Source: an uncultured Thiotrichales bacterium
GTDB lineage: Bacteria; Pseudomonadota; Gammaproteobacteria; Francisellales; CACEW01
NCBI GenBank assembly: GCA_903870015.1
Contig: CAIQBE010000038.1
Location: 1-41,154 of the forward strand
DNA length: 41,154 nucleotides
Direction of reading: 5' to 3'
The notes under the pieces are model-generated. The model saw nothing but the letters and a program-made list of their open reading frames with translations, did not search any database and was not told the DNA's origin. A program made the translations under genes and the position numbers. Positions 34,446 through 41,154 of this stretch are shown one piece after another (the stretch's first letter is position 1; every line of letters begins with the position of its first letter).

Positions 34446-35609
34446 ATGAACTTACATGAATATCAAGGAAAGCAGTTATTTAAAGAATACGGATTGCCCG
34501 TATCCAAAGGGTTTGCAGTCAACAACGCTGCCGACGCAGTCAAAGCCGCAGAGACGATTGGCGGCAATATGTGGGTGGTTAAAGCCCAAGTTCATGCCGG
34601 CGGTCGTGGTAAAGCTGGTGGTGTTAAGCTCGTTAAAAGCGCGGATGAGATCAAAGCCTTTGTCGATAAAATCCTAGGCACACGTCTCGTGACTTATCAA
34701 ACTGATGCAAAAGGCCAGCCTGTCAATACCATTTTAGTCGAAAGCTGCACAGATATTGCTAAAGAACTTTATTTAGGCGCTGTCGTTGATCGCGCATCTC
34801 GTCGCATCGTATTTATGGCATCCACAGAAGGCGGTGTGGAAATCGAAGAAGTAGCCAATACCCATCCTGAAAAGATTTTAAAAGCAGAAATTGATCCTTT
34901 GGTTGGCCCACAACCTTATCAAGCACGTGAGCTTGCGTTCCAACTGGGGTTAAATGACGTACAAGTAGGTCAATTTACCAAAATCTTTATGGGCTTAGCT
35001 AAAATGTTTGCTGATCTTGATTTCTCCTTACTTGAAATCAACCCATTGGTAATCACCACTGAAGGTAACTTGCATTGCTTAGATGCCAAGATCAATCTTG
35101 ATGACAATGCGATGTACCGTCATCCACGTTTAGTTGAAATGCGTGATGCCAGCCAAGAAGATGAGCGCGAAGAAATTGCACAACGTCATCAAATTAACTA
35201 TGTTGCCCTCGAAGGTAACATTGGTTGTATGGTGAATGGTGCTGGTCTCGCTATGGCAACCATGGACATTATTAAATTAAATGGCGGCAACCCTGCTAAC
35301 TTCCTTGATGTCGGCGGCGGCGCAAACAAAGAGCGCGTGATCGAAGCCTTCAAACTCATTTTATCCGATCCTTCGGTAAAAGCAGTACTCGTGAATATTT
35401 TCGGTGGTATCGTACGTTGCGATATGATTGCCGATGGTATTATTGATGCCGTAGCTGAAGTTGGTGTCAAAATCCCAGTTGTTGTAAGACTCGAGGGTAC
35501 CAATGCCGATTTAGGACGCAAAAAACTCGCAGAAAGCGGCTTGAATATTACCGCCTCTGATGACTTTACTGACGCTGCTAAAAAAGTCGTCGCAGCCGCG
35601 AAAGCGTAA
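34446..35609 (+). CDS. sucC: Succinyl-CoA synthetase beta subunit
   Basis: SucC is the nucleotide-binding subunit of the TCA-cycle enzyme that makes ATP or GTP from succinyl-CoA. It is 387 aa. The ATP-grasp domain has [44 protein letters not shown] and [10 protein letters not shown]; the C-terminal CoA-ligase domain has [18 protein letters not shown] and [15 protein letters not shown] precedes the ATG. sucD follows after 24 bp. sucAB are not upstream. Confidence 0.98.
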   Translation: MNLHEYQGKQLFKEYGLPVSKGFAVNNAADAVKAAETIGGNMWVVKAQVHAGGRGKAGGVKLVKSADEIKAFVDKILGTRLVTYQTDAKGQPVNTILVESCTDIAKELYLGAVVDRASRRIVFMASTEGGVEIEEVANTHPEKILKAEIDPLVGPQPYQARELAFQLGLNDVQVGQFTKIFMGLAKMFADLDFSLLEINPLVITTEGNLHCLDAKINLDDNAMYRHPRLVEMRDASQEDEREEIAQRHQINYVALEGNIGCMVNGAGLAMATMDIIKLNGGNPANFLDVGGGANKERVIEAFKLILSDPSVKAVLVNIFGGIVRCDMIADGIIDAVAEVGVKIPVVVRLEGTNADLGRKKLAESGLNITASDDFTDAAKKVVAAAKA

Positions 35610-35633
35610 ACCAACTTTATTAAGGATTGAATC

Positions 35634-36509
35634 ATGAGTATTTTAATTAACAAAGACACCAAAGTAATTTGCCAAGGCTTCACCGGCAAACAAGGGACTT
35701 TCCACTCCGAACAAGCGATCGCTTACGGCACCAAAATGGTCGGCGGCGTAACTCCTGGTAAAGGCGGACAAAAACATTTAGATTTGCCCGTATTTAACAC
35801 CGTACGTGATGCTGTTGATGCAGTGAAGCCTGATGCAACGGTGATTTATGTTCCAGCACCTTATTGCATGGACTCCATCGTTGAAGCCGCTGATGCTGGC
35901 ATTGGCTTAATCATTTGTATCACCGAAGGTATTCCTGTATTAGACATGCTCAAAGCGAAGCGCTATGTCGAAGGCACAGGTTCACGTTTAATTGGCCCGA
36001 ACTGCCCAGGCGTGATTACCCCAGGCGAATGTAAAATCGGGATTATGCCTGGTTACATTCATCAAAAAGGTAAAGTGGGTATCGTATCCCGCTCAGGCAC
36101 ATTGACCTATGAAGCAGTACATCAAACCACCGCTTTAGGCTTTGGTCAAAGTACTTGCGTAGGTATCGGTGGCGACCCAATTCCCGGTAGCAACTTTATT
36201 GATATCTTAAAATTATTCCAAGACGATGCACAAACCGAAGCGATCATTATGGTTGGCGAAATCGGTGGCTCCGCTGAAGAAGAAGCCGCAGCATTTATTA
36301 AACAATATGTGAAAAAACCTGTTGTTTCTTATATAGCAGGGGTGACCGCTCCTGCTGGTAAACGCATGGGCCATGCGGGTGCAATTATCTCTGGTGGTAA
36401 AGGTACGGCAGAAGAGAAATTTGCAGCGCTCAGGGCTGCAGGCGTGCACACAGTAAATTCTCCTGCTGAAATGGGCAAGGGTATTAAAGAAATCACTGGC
36501 TGGAAATAA
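35634..36509 (+). CDS. sucD: Succinyl-CoA synthetase alpha subunit
   Basis: SucD binds CoA and carries the phospho-His. This 291-aa protein has the CoA-binding Rossmann segment [59 protein letters not shown] and the phosphorylated His in [19 protein letters not shown] precedes the ATG. The pdxY start is 28 bp downstream. Confidence 0.98.
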   Translation: MSILINKDTKVICQGFTGKQGTFHSEQAIAYGTKMVGGVTPGKGGQKHLDLPVFNTVRDAVDAVKPDATVIYVPAPYCMDSIVEAADAGIGLIICITEGIPVLDMLKAKRYVEGTGSRLIGPNCPGVITPGECKIGIMPGYIHQKGKVGIVSRSGTLTYEAVHQTTALGFGQSTCVGIGGDPIPGSNFIDILKLFQDDAQTEAIIMVGEIGGSAEEEAAAFIKQYVKKPVVSYIAGVTAPAGKRMGHAGAIISGGKGTAEEKFAALRAAGVHTVNSPAEMGKGIKEITGWK

Positions 36510-36536
36510 ACAGCTTAACTAAAACCCGAGGCAACT

Positions 36537-37433
36537 ATGGCACAGATTCTTTCTATGCAATCCCATGTTGCCTTTGGTTATGTCGGCAATCGCGCGGCAG
36601 TTTTTCCTCTACAAAGATTAGGCCATGAAGTCACGGTCATTAACACCGTGCAGTTTTCCAATCACACGGGTTACGGTTCTTGGACTGGCGATATTATGTC
36701 GCTCGAACACATCAATAAAATTTTTGAAGGCTTAGAGCAACGCGGCGCGCTCAAAGATTTAAACGCTGTGCTTACTGGTTACTTAGGTGATGCCGCCCTG
36801 GGCGAGATCTTAATCAAATGGCTGAATCTGATCAAACAACATAATCCTAACGTAATCTATTGCTGCGACCCAGTCATGGGCGATGTCGGCCGCGGTGTGT
36901 TTGTAAAATCAGGTGTGCCTGAGTTTTTTAAAAACCAAGCGCTATCTCATGCGCATATCTTAACGCCCAATCAATTTGAATTAGAGTTACTAACCGGCGT
37001 CCAGATTAATAATCTAGAGGATGCCCAAAAAGCCTGTCGATTATTACACGAACAAGGCACAGAGATTGTGTTAGTAACAAGCCTAACCCGCGCTGATGCA
37101 GATCCCAACACCATCGAAATGCTAGTACACACAACATCAGAGGCCTATTTGATTGCCACCCCCCGACTACTCATGCCTATGCCCATCAACGGCTCGGGCG
37201 ATGCCACCACCGCCTTATTTCTAGGCCGCTATCTCGAAACCCGCGATTTAAAAAAGAGCTTGGAATTAACCGCTGCCAGTATTTTTGAGATTTTTAAAGC
37301 AACGCTGGATGCCAAACGCCGGGAGTTAGCATTGATTAGCGCACAGGCACAGTTAGTGGAGCCTGAGATTAATTTTACCGCTATTAACTATCTCCGCCAT
37401 CCGACTGGAGCTACCACCAAGCAAACTTTTTAA
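36537..37433 (+). CDS. pdxY: Pyridoxal kinase PdxY
   Basis: The enzyme phosphorylates pyridoxal in vitamin B6 salvage. This 298-aa ribokinase-superfamily protein has SMQSHVAFGYVGNRAAVFPL at the start, TVQFSNHTGYGSWTG, CDPVMGD, LTPNQFELELLTG and the catalytic GSGDATTALFLGRYL near residue 220. The GSGD form replaces the more common GTGD. It sits 28 bp after sucD and could be co-transcribed. The C-terminal 15 residues extend beyond the usual end. Confidence 0.94.
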   Translation: MAQILSMQSHVAFGYVGNRAAVFPLQRLGHEVTVINTVQFSNHTGYGSWTGDIMSLEHINKIFEGLEQRGALKDLNAVLTGYLGDAALGEILIKWLNLIKQHNPNVIYCCDPVMGDVGRGVFVKSGVPEFFKNQALSHAHILTPNQFELELLTGVQINNLEDAQKACRLLHEQGTEIVLVTSLTRADADPNTIEMLVHTTSEAYLIATPRLLMPMPINGSGDATTALFLGRYLETRDLKKSLELTAASIFEIFKATLDAKRRELALISAQAQLVEPEINFTAINYLRHPTGATTKQTF

Positions 37434-37557
37434 AATAATTACGCAAGTAGCTCAGATTATTTAAACGCTACAACAACCTTCAGCCAACCTATTAACTGCT
37501 CTTAAAAAATGCATGCCATTAAATTTGCGCATTAATTTCATGGCAAAAACACAGGGC

Positions 37558-37585
37558 TTGAACCATATTGAAATCTTGATACAAT
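37558..37585 (+). promoter_or_regulatory. Predicted promoter of 193-aa orphan gene
   Basis: TTGAAC (37558-37563), a 16-bp spacer and TACAAT (37580-37585) give a predicted leader of about 80 nt. Confidence 0.45.
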
Positions 37586-37674
37586 AAAATCGATATAAAA
37601 AATCAAATTTATATCTAACTAAATTTTGCAAGCAACTCAAAATATTGCAGTTAAATTAAAAATGGAGAACTATA

Positions 37675-38256
37675 ATGGCATATGCAGGAAGAGCACCACT
37701 ACCCCTTACTTTTAGCAGTAAACTAGAGGATATAACAACTAGCGCTCAAATAAAAAGCACCTTCGGTAGGGCTGATAACAGAGATCAGAATAAAGAACTC
37801 GATGACTGGTTCTGTGACGCTACTAATTTAAGGGATGGCGGGCTACAAGAATTTTTGAATGACATTAACAAATTTCTAGACATAACAAACAATCACATAA
37901 ATTATTTAAATTGTTATAGGATAAAAGTCAAGCCACCCACTCTCCCGATTGACCTCGTATTACAGGCCATATGCGGCAATATAGAAAAAGGAAAAGAGAC
38001 AAGATTAAGAATTCCGGAAATAAGCGTAGCAATAATAGACAAGATTGATAAGAATTCCACTTATATAGAGATTAATCATCACGGGACTCACCAAAAGCCG
38101 AACTTAAAACATTGCCTGGACGAACAAATAAGGCAACTTAGAATGCATATAACAAGGCTTGAAGCCGAAAAAGCATCAAGCGCTCTAGCATTTACAAGCA
38201 TGATGAGAACTGAAACAACAGATAGACATATTACAACACCCGCCCTTAAAGCTTAA
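37675..38256 (+). CDS. Unrecognised 193-aa protein with C-terminal coiled coil
   Basis: The ATG has GGAGA eight bases upstream. The protein is soluble and mixed helical. Residues about 148-172 (HCLDEQIRQLRMHITRLEAE) form a good amphipathic heptad stretch. No family recognised. It is AT-rich with rare codons (several AGA, ATA) compared with the flanking pdxY, which suggests a different history. It has its own promoter-like site and a bidirectional terminator just after the stop. Confidence 0.8.
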   Translation: MAYAGRAPLPLTFSSKLEDITTSAQIKSTFGRADNRDQNKELDDWFCDATNLRDGGLQEFLNDINKFLDITNNHINYLNCYRIKVKPPTLPIDLVLQAICGNIEKGKETRLRIPEISVAIIDKIDKNSTYIEINHHGTHQKPNLKHCLDEQIRQLRMHITRLEAEKASSALAFTSMMRTETTDRHITTPALKA

Positions 38257-38268
38257 TAGTTAAGCAAA

Positions 38269-38292
38269 AAAAGACCTCGCAAGAGGTCTTTT
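38269..38292. terminator. Bidirectional rho-independent terminator
   Basis: AAAAGACCTC (38269-38278), loop GCAA and GAGGTCTTTT (38283-38292) form a perfect 10-bp stem whose A/T ends give T-runs on both strands. It serves the 193-aa orphan gene (plus) and the MurQ-like gene (minus), whose stop overlaps it. Confidence 0.92.
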
Positions 38293-39748
38293 AATGTGGC
38301 ACAAAATGCTCTAACCCCAACGAAACAATCGAAACTTTATCCGACAAACGCACCCGCTCTGCCAATACAAACTCGGCTACTTCTCGATACGACAGTTGTT
38401 TCTTATACTCCGCCTGTGCCAAAAACTGAATATAGCGCACAGCACGATCGACCAGTTTAAAATTGCTGGGCTTCACAAAGGTCATGAGATTACCCTGATA
38501 AAAACCTAAGCGCCCAAACACTGCCGTCGAATGATTCACCATAATTAAGCGTAACAATAATTGCCGCATGCTTACGCTTAATCCAGTCATATCAAGCGGA
38601 ATGATTTTATCGGCGTATTGAAGACTCAAGCCATCAGCAACTTCATTAAAATAAATATCCCGACGCTCGCCATGATAACTAGAACTTAAATCAAACTCAT
38701 CTAGATAACTTTGCGCCGTTTGGGGTAAATCCGGCCAATTCAACACCTCGGGTGCACGCAGCAATAATTGTTGCCAGGCATCAACCTTATCATGACTGCC
38801 ATCAATCATCATATACGCCCATGCTGGCGTCTTCTGCGCGCCATGCTCAAACGTAGGAACATTAAACGTTGGCGAACGCTCGGTAGTATCCGCCAATATA
38901 CTAAGTGAATACTGAGCGCTGACATGATACAACACATGCTCCTTTTGCTGATATAAGCTAGTCTCATATTCAGCAAAACTAGCCAAAGCTTGCAATGGCA
39001 AATGCTTAATCTTATCAAGAAAAATTTCAAGCTCAGACTCAATTCCAAAAAATGCCGATAACAAAGCCAACGTCATCACCGTCGTCGCCTGCATGCGCGT
39101 ACTACCCGTTAACGCCATCGGCCCGACATCTAAACACAAATGCGCAACCATAGGATTAGTAATGACATGATGCTCATTACGCGTGATCAAGGCGGTAGCA
39201 GGATTGCAATAAAGCAACCAAGGCTTATCAGTGCAAAGCGTACTAGCATAGCGTATCGCTTCTAAAATAAAAGGCGACTCGCCTCCAGCAGATAAACCAA
39301 TCACCAAATCATTGCGACTTAACCCCAAAGCTTCTAAATGCTTAATGGCAAAACTAGGCTCATCTTCACAGCGCTCTACCGCTTCAATGAGGGCAATATC
39401 ACCACCAGCAATCACCGCTTTAACTTGATTAGAATCAGGCACTCTTTGCCGACACAAAAACTCTATCTGCATCGCCATGCGTGCGCTCGCGCCACAACCA
39501 ACTAAAAAAATTCGGCCACCCTCTTGAAGACTGGTATTTATTGCTTTGTTAAAAGGCGCAAGATCTATTGATTTAAAGGCAATAATCGCCTCAGCATCAA
39601 CAGCAAATAACAATGCCAAGGCCACCGCCATATCTTTCTGAGCCAGCATTGACAGCCCTGCAGTTTGCGGATGCGGCTGCTCAGTTGTAAGCATCGTTTT
39701 TAAAAAGCGCTGATATTCTTGCCAGAAATTTTGTGTGAATTGATCCAT
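38291..39748 (-). CDS. MurQ/GckR-like SIS-domain protein
   Basis: This 485-aa protein starts at the ATG at 39748 (MDQFTQNFWQEY); the frame is open further to a TTG. The N-terminal half matches MurNAc 6-phosphate etherase: VGCGASARMAMQIE, IAGGDIALIEAVERCEDEP with the catalytic-type Glu, GLSAGGESPFILEA and GPMALTGSTRMQATTVM. The C-terminal end has NHSTAVFGRLGFYQGNLM and KPSNFKLVDRAVRYI, as in MurQ. Between them is an insertion of about 150 residues, so it is much longer than MurQ (about 300 aa) and has the size of glucokinase-regulator-like proteins with two SIS units. Substrate is uncertain: MurNAc 6-phosphate from wall recycling, or another sugar phosphate. Confidence 0.88.
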   Translation of the reverse strand: MDQFTQNFWQEYQRFLKTMLTTEQPHPQTAGLSMLAQKDMAVALALLFAVDAEAIIAFKSIDLAPFNKAINTSLQEGGRIFLVGCGASARMAMQIEFLCRQRVPDSNQVKAVIAGGDIALIEAVERCEDEPSFAIKHLEALGLSRNDLVIGLSAGGESPFILEAIRYASTLCTDKPWLLYCNPATALITRNEHHVITNPMVAHLCLDVGPMALTGSTRMQATTVMTLALLSAFFGIESELEIFLDKIKHLPLQALASFAEYETSLYQQKEHVLYHVSAQYSLSILADTTERSPTFNVPTFEHGAQKTPAWAYMMIDGSHDKVDAWQQLLLRAPEVLNWPDLPQTAQSYLDEFDLSSSYHGERRDIYFNEVADGLSLQYADKIIPLDMTGLSVSMRQLLLRLIMVNHSTAVFGRLGFYQGNLMTFVKPSNFKLVDRAVRYIQFLAQAEYKKQLSYREVAEFVLAERVRLSDKVSIVSLGLEHFVPH

Positions 39749-39856
39749 ATAAGGCCTAGATCCGCAATGATGATATGAAAGTGTAACTGAGGCAAGCAAG
39801 AAGATGCAAGCATCAATCAAGCAAAGACCCCAATATCAAATCCAGATCCAACAAAT

Positions 39857-40465
39857 TCACATCATAACACAGCAAGCACTTGCCGCTGAGGGCGCCCTAT
39901 CTGGAATCACAGGCGGCGTCGAAGCTGACGGAGTAAAAACAGTGGCCACAGAAGTCTCAGACACAGGCACTGATACAGCACCACTAATAGGCTCAGCATT
40001 CACAGAACTTACGGGCGTCGCGGGGTGATCAACCACCTCAGCAGCAAGAGATACGTCTACAGCATCAGCACCTCCCCCCAAACTGATATCACGAAGACAA
40101 GCCACAGGCACCGAATCACCAGAAACTCGAAGACTAAACTCAACAGGAGTAAAATACTCAGCCACCTTTAATCTAAACAAAGGATCAACGATAATCCCCC
40201 TACCCTCAGAAGATTTTAACAAACCCTGAATACTATCAATCATCGCAGGTGTGATAGCACGCTTAATAACCATCAATTCACCTGGCAAATAGACAGCACA
40301 ACGATGAAACTCAAAAGCAGCAATTAAAAAGCCCATCACAGCCGAGCACACATTTGGAGAACCAACAACAATCGCGTCAAGCGCCTCATCATGACAGCGA
40401 ACCATAATATTAAATAAGGGCACCTCCTTAGGCTTTGCCGGAGACCCCACCCCTCGATAACTCAT
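39857..40465 (-). CDS. Orphan protein ending in a CaaX-type prenylation motif
   Basis: The ATG at 40465 gives 202 aa; the open frame extends ten codons to a TTG, and neither start has a strong ribosome binding site. Residues 1-130 or so look folded (FNIMVRCHDEALDAIVVG; VCSAVMGFLIAAFEFHRCAVYL). The last 70 residues are rich in Ser, Thr, Val, Pro and Ala. The final five are Cys-Cys-Val-Met-Met (codons 39860-39874, stop TGA at 39857), so the C-terminal tetrapeptide CVMM fits the CaaX box for farnesylation by a eukaryotic host, as K-Ras CVIM does. Legionella effectors with CaaX boxes are known. No family recognised. A host-membrane-targeted effector is inferred, not shown. Confidence 0.75.
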   Translation of the reverse strand: MSYRGVGSPAKPKEVPLFNIMVRCHDEALDAIVVGSPNVCSAVMGFLIAAFEFHRCAVYLPGELMVIKRAITPAMIDSIQGLLKSSEGRGIIVDPLFRLKVAEYFTPVEFSLRVSGDSVPVACLRDISLGGGADAVDVSLAAEVVDHPATPVSSVNAEPISGAVSVPVSETSVATVFTPSASTPPVIPDRAPSAASACCVMM

Positions 40466-40591
40466 TGAAACAACTTCATAAATTATTTTGCGCAAGTCTA
40501 AAACAAAAATAAGATGATTACAATATCACACCAAGCAAACTATAGCATCGACAGATCAAAACTCGATCTTTCCATGAAAATCTGATAACAA

Positions 40592-40798
40592 TTACTCTAA
40601 CCCTAACAGCACATCATCATGCAAACCCCCAGCTCTGAGAGCAGCAATAGCAGCAGAATTATCTCTAGTAATCCTGGGCGGCTCACGCAAAAAACACCAA
40701 GAAGCCTCAGCATCTGCAAAAGCATCAGAAACACTTAAAGGAGAGGAAGTCGAAGGGGAGCCGATAGAAGAAACCGAAGAAGATTCCGAGGAATCCAA
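40592..40798 (-). CDS. Small Ser-rich open frame, possibly a gene end
   Basis: This 68-aa frame has only a TTG start and no ribosome binding site. The first 25 residues are almost all Ser, Pro and acidic; the rest (WCFLREPPRITRDNSAAIA...GLHDDVLLGLE) looks like real protein. The frame continues open upstream as far as about 40866 without an ATG. It could be the 3' end of a broken gene, or be joined by a frameshift at the T7 run (40827-40833) to the fragment at 40800-40911. Confidence 0.3.
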   Translation of the reverse strand: MDSSESSSVSSIGSPSTSSPLSVSDAFADAEASWCFLREPPRITRDNSAAIAALRAGGLHDDVLLGLE

Positions 40799-40799
40799 A

Positions 40800-40911
40800 C
40801 AAGACGCATCAGAAGAAGCGCCTCTGTTTTTTTGGCAAGATTGATAATATAAGGCTTCTCAAATTGCTTGGCATGCGCTTCCTGGCTTTGCCAGTTTTCA
40901 TAGATAAAGAC
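40800..40911 (-). pseudogene. Fragment resembling an ABM-type monooxygenase C-terminus
   Basis: The minus strand reads VFIYENWQSQEAHAKQFEKP from 40911, which resembles the (Y)E-W-S-x-A-H-F-P pattern near the end of antibiotic-biosynthesis-monooxygenase (YgiN-like) domains. Everything upstream is replaced by the palindromic element copy D and its flank; no start remains. A T7 run at 40827-40833 is where the reading frame of the Ser-rich segment would join. The resemblance is over about 20 residues only. Confidence 0.4.
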
Positions 40912-41154
40912 TGCTGCATAACCCCTTTCCGGCGTCATCCTTAAGGCTGCTTGATAACCCAGGTGCCCTCTCCCTGGCGTCATCCTTCGAATTTTGCGGA
41001 GCAAAATTGCGGAGATCCAGTTTTTACTAGCATGCAGCGTAGCTGCATTCATTGCATGATTAGGGAAGGGTTGAATGCAGCTACGCTGCATGCGATTGGG
41101 TCCTGGTTCCTCCGCAAAAATTGCTGCGCAATTTTTCGAAGGATGACGCCGGGG
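40906..41154. repeat. Dispersed palindromic element, copy D with an extra solo end, cut by window end
   Basis: A solo left end (TGCATAACCCCTTTCC plus GGCGTCATCCTT, 40915-40943) is followed after about 30 bp by a nearly complete element from 40966: GGCGTCATCCTTCGAA at 40976, an ATTTTGC/GCAAAAT hairpin, a GCATGCAGCGTAGCTGCAT hairpin, spacer, GAATGCAGCTACGCTGCATG, then the right half with GATGACGCC at the window edge. Internal order matches copy B. GACTGCTGC is at 40909-40917, as beside copies B and C. Confidence 0.92.

Noticed and set aside
40735..41091. Minus-strand 118-aa frame
   Set aside because: Its first half is element copy D; only the short 40800-40911 part looks protein-like and is listed separately.

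Overview
The window is a piece of a gammaproteobacterial chromosome. It carries single-copy housekeeping genes of clearly gammaproteobacterial type: homodimeric aceE, class 2 pyrD, sdhE, kdsC-lptC-lptA-lptB, pgk-pyk, prs with an adjacent tRNA-Gln, comF, bioC, murF, a tolC-like gene, lptF-lptG, map-prmC, nadB, xth, sucC-sucD and pdxY. Between them lie orphan genes, repeats and gene remnants. AT-rich spacers, several lineage-specific proteins with low-complexity tails, and one protein ending in a eukaryotic-type CaaX prenylation motif suggest a host-associated lineage, perhaps of the Legionellales/Coxiella type. That placement is inference; no rRNA is present to test it.

Layout. 1-342: tandem array of nine 38-bp units. 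475-3141: aceE (minus). 3350-3547: cold-shock protein gene whose leader can pair with its own ribosome binding site. 3649-3890: a second small array running into a dispersed palindromic element. 3998-5452: orphan 484-aa protein with an internal duplication. 5453-6211: gene-free, but ending in a strong plus-strand terminator. 6212-8068: pyrD (minus) divergent from sdhE and a ygfX-like gene. 8031-12072: minus-strand run kdsC-lptC-lptA-lptB-parA-parB. 12208-14833: pgk-pyk. 14906-15107: a 202-bp palindromic element. 15184-17733: orphan type VI secretion ATPase gene (tssH/clpV). 17889-19705: prs, tRNA-Gln, comF. 19763-25100: bioC, murF, tolC-like gene, an orphan and two paralogous small membrane proteins. 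25109-27259: lptF-lptG (minus). 27411-28058: gene remnant resembling the C-terminal half of a papain-like cysteine protease. 28159-29798: map-prmC. 29785-30615: orphan membrane protein. 30766-30930: another palindromic element. 30938-34364: xth, a pfkB-family kinase, nadB (minus). 34446-37433: sucC-sucD-pdxY. 37675-38256: orphan. 38291-39748: MurQ/GckR-like SIS protein. 39857-40465: CaaX-ending orphan. 40592-40911: gene debris. 40906-41154: a further palindromic element cut by the window end.

How the genes fit together. Central carbon metabolism is represented by pgk, pyk, aceE and sucCD, with sdhE for flavinylation of succinate dehydrogenase. Envelope biogenesis is represented by kdsC (Kdo synthesis), five of the seven Lpt transport components (A, B, C, F, G), murF and a TolC-like channel. 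Cofactor and nucleotide genes are nadB, pdxY, bioC, pyrD and prs.

Most unusual signals. First, a family of dispersed palindromic elements whose core is shared while the outermost arms differ from copy to copy yet remain complementary within each copy; two local tandem arrays contain the ends of the same element. Second, a set of unrelated orphan proteins with Ala/Ser/Thr/Pro/Gly-rich C-terminal tails, one ending in Cys-Cys-Val-Met-Met. Third, apparent debris: a protease remnant that keeps a good promoter but has lost its 5' end, and a monooxygenase-like fragment abutting an element.
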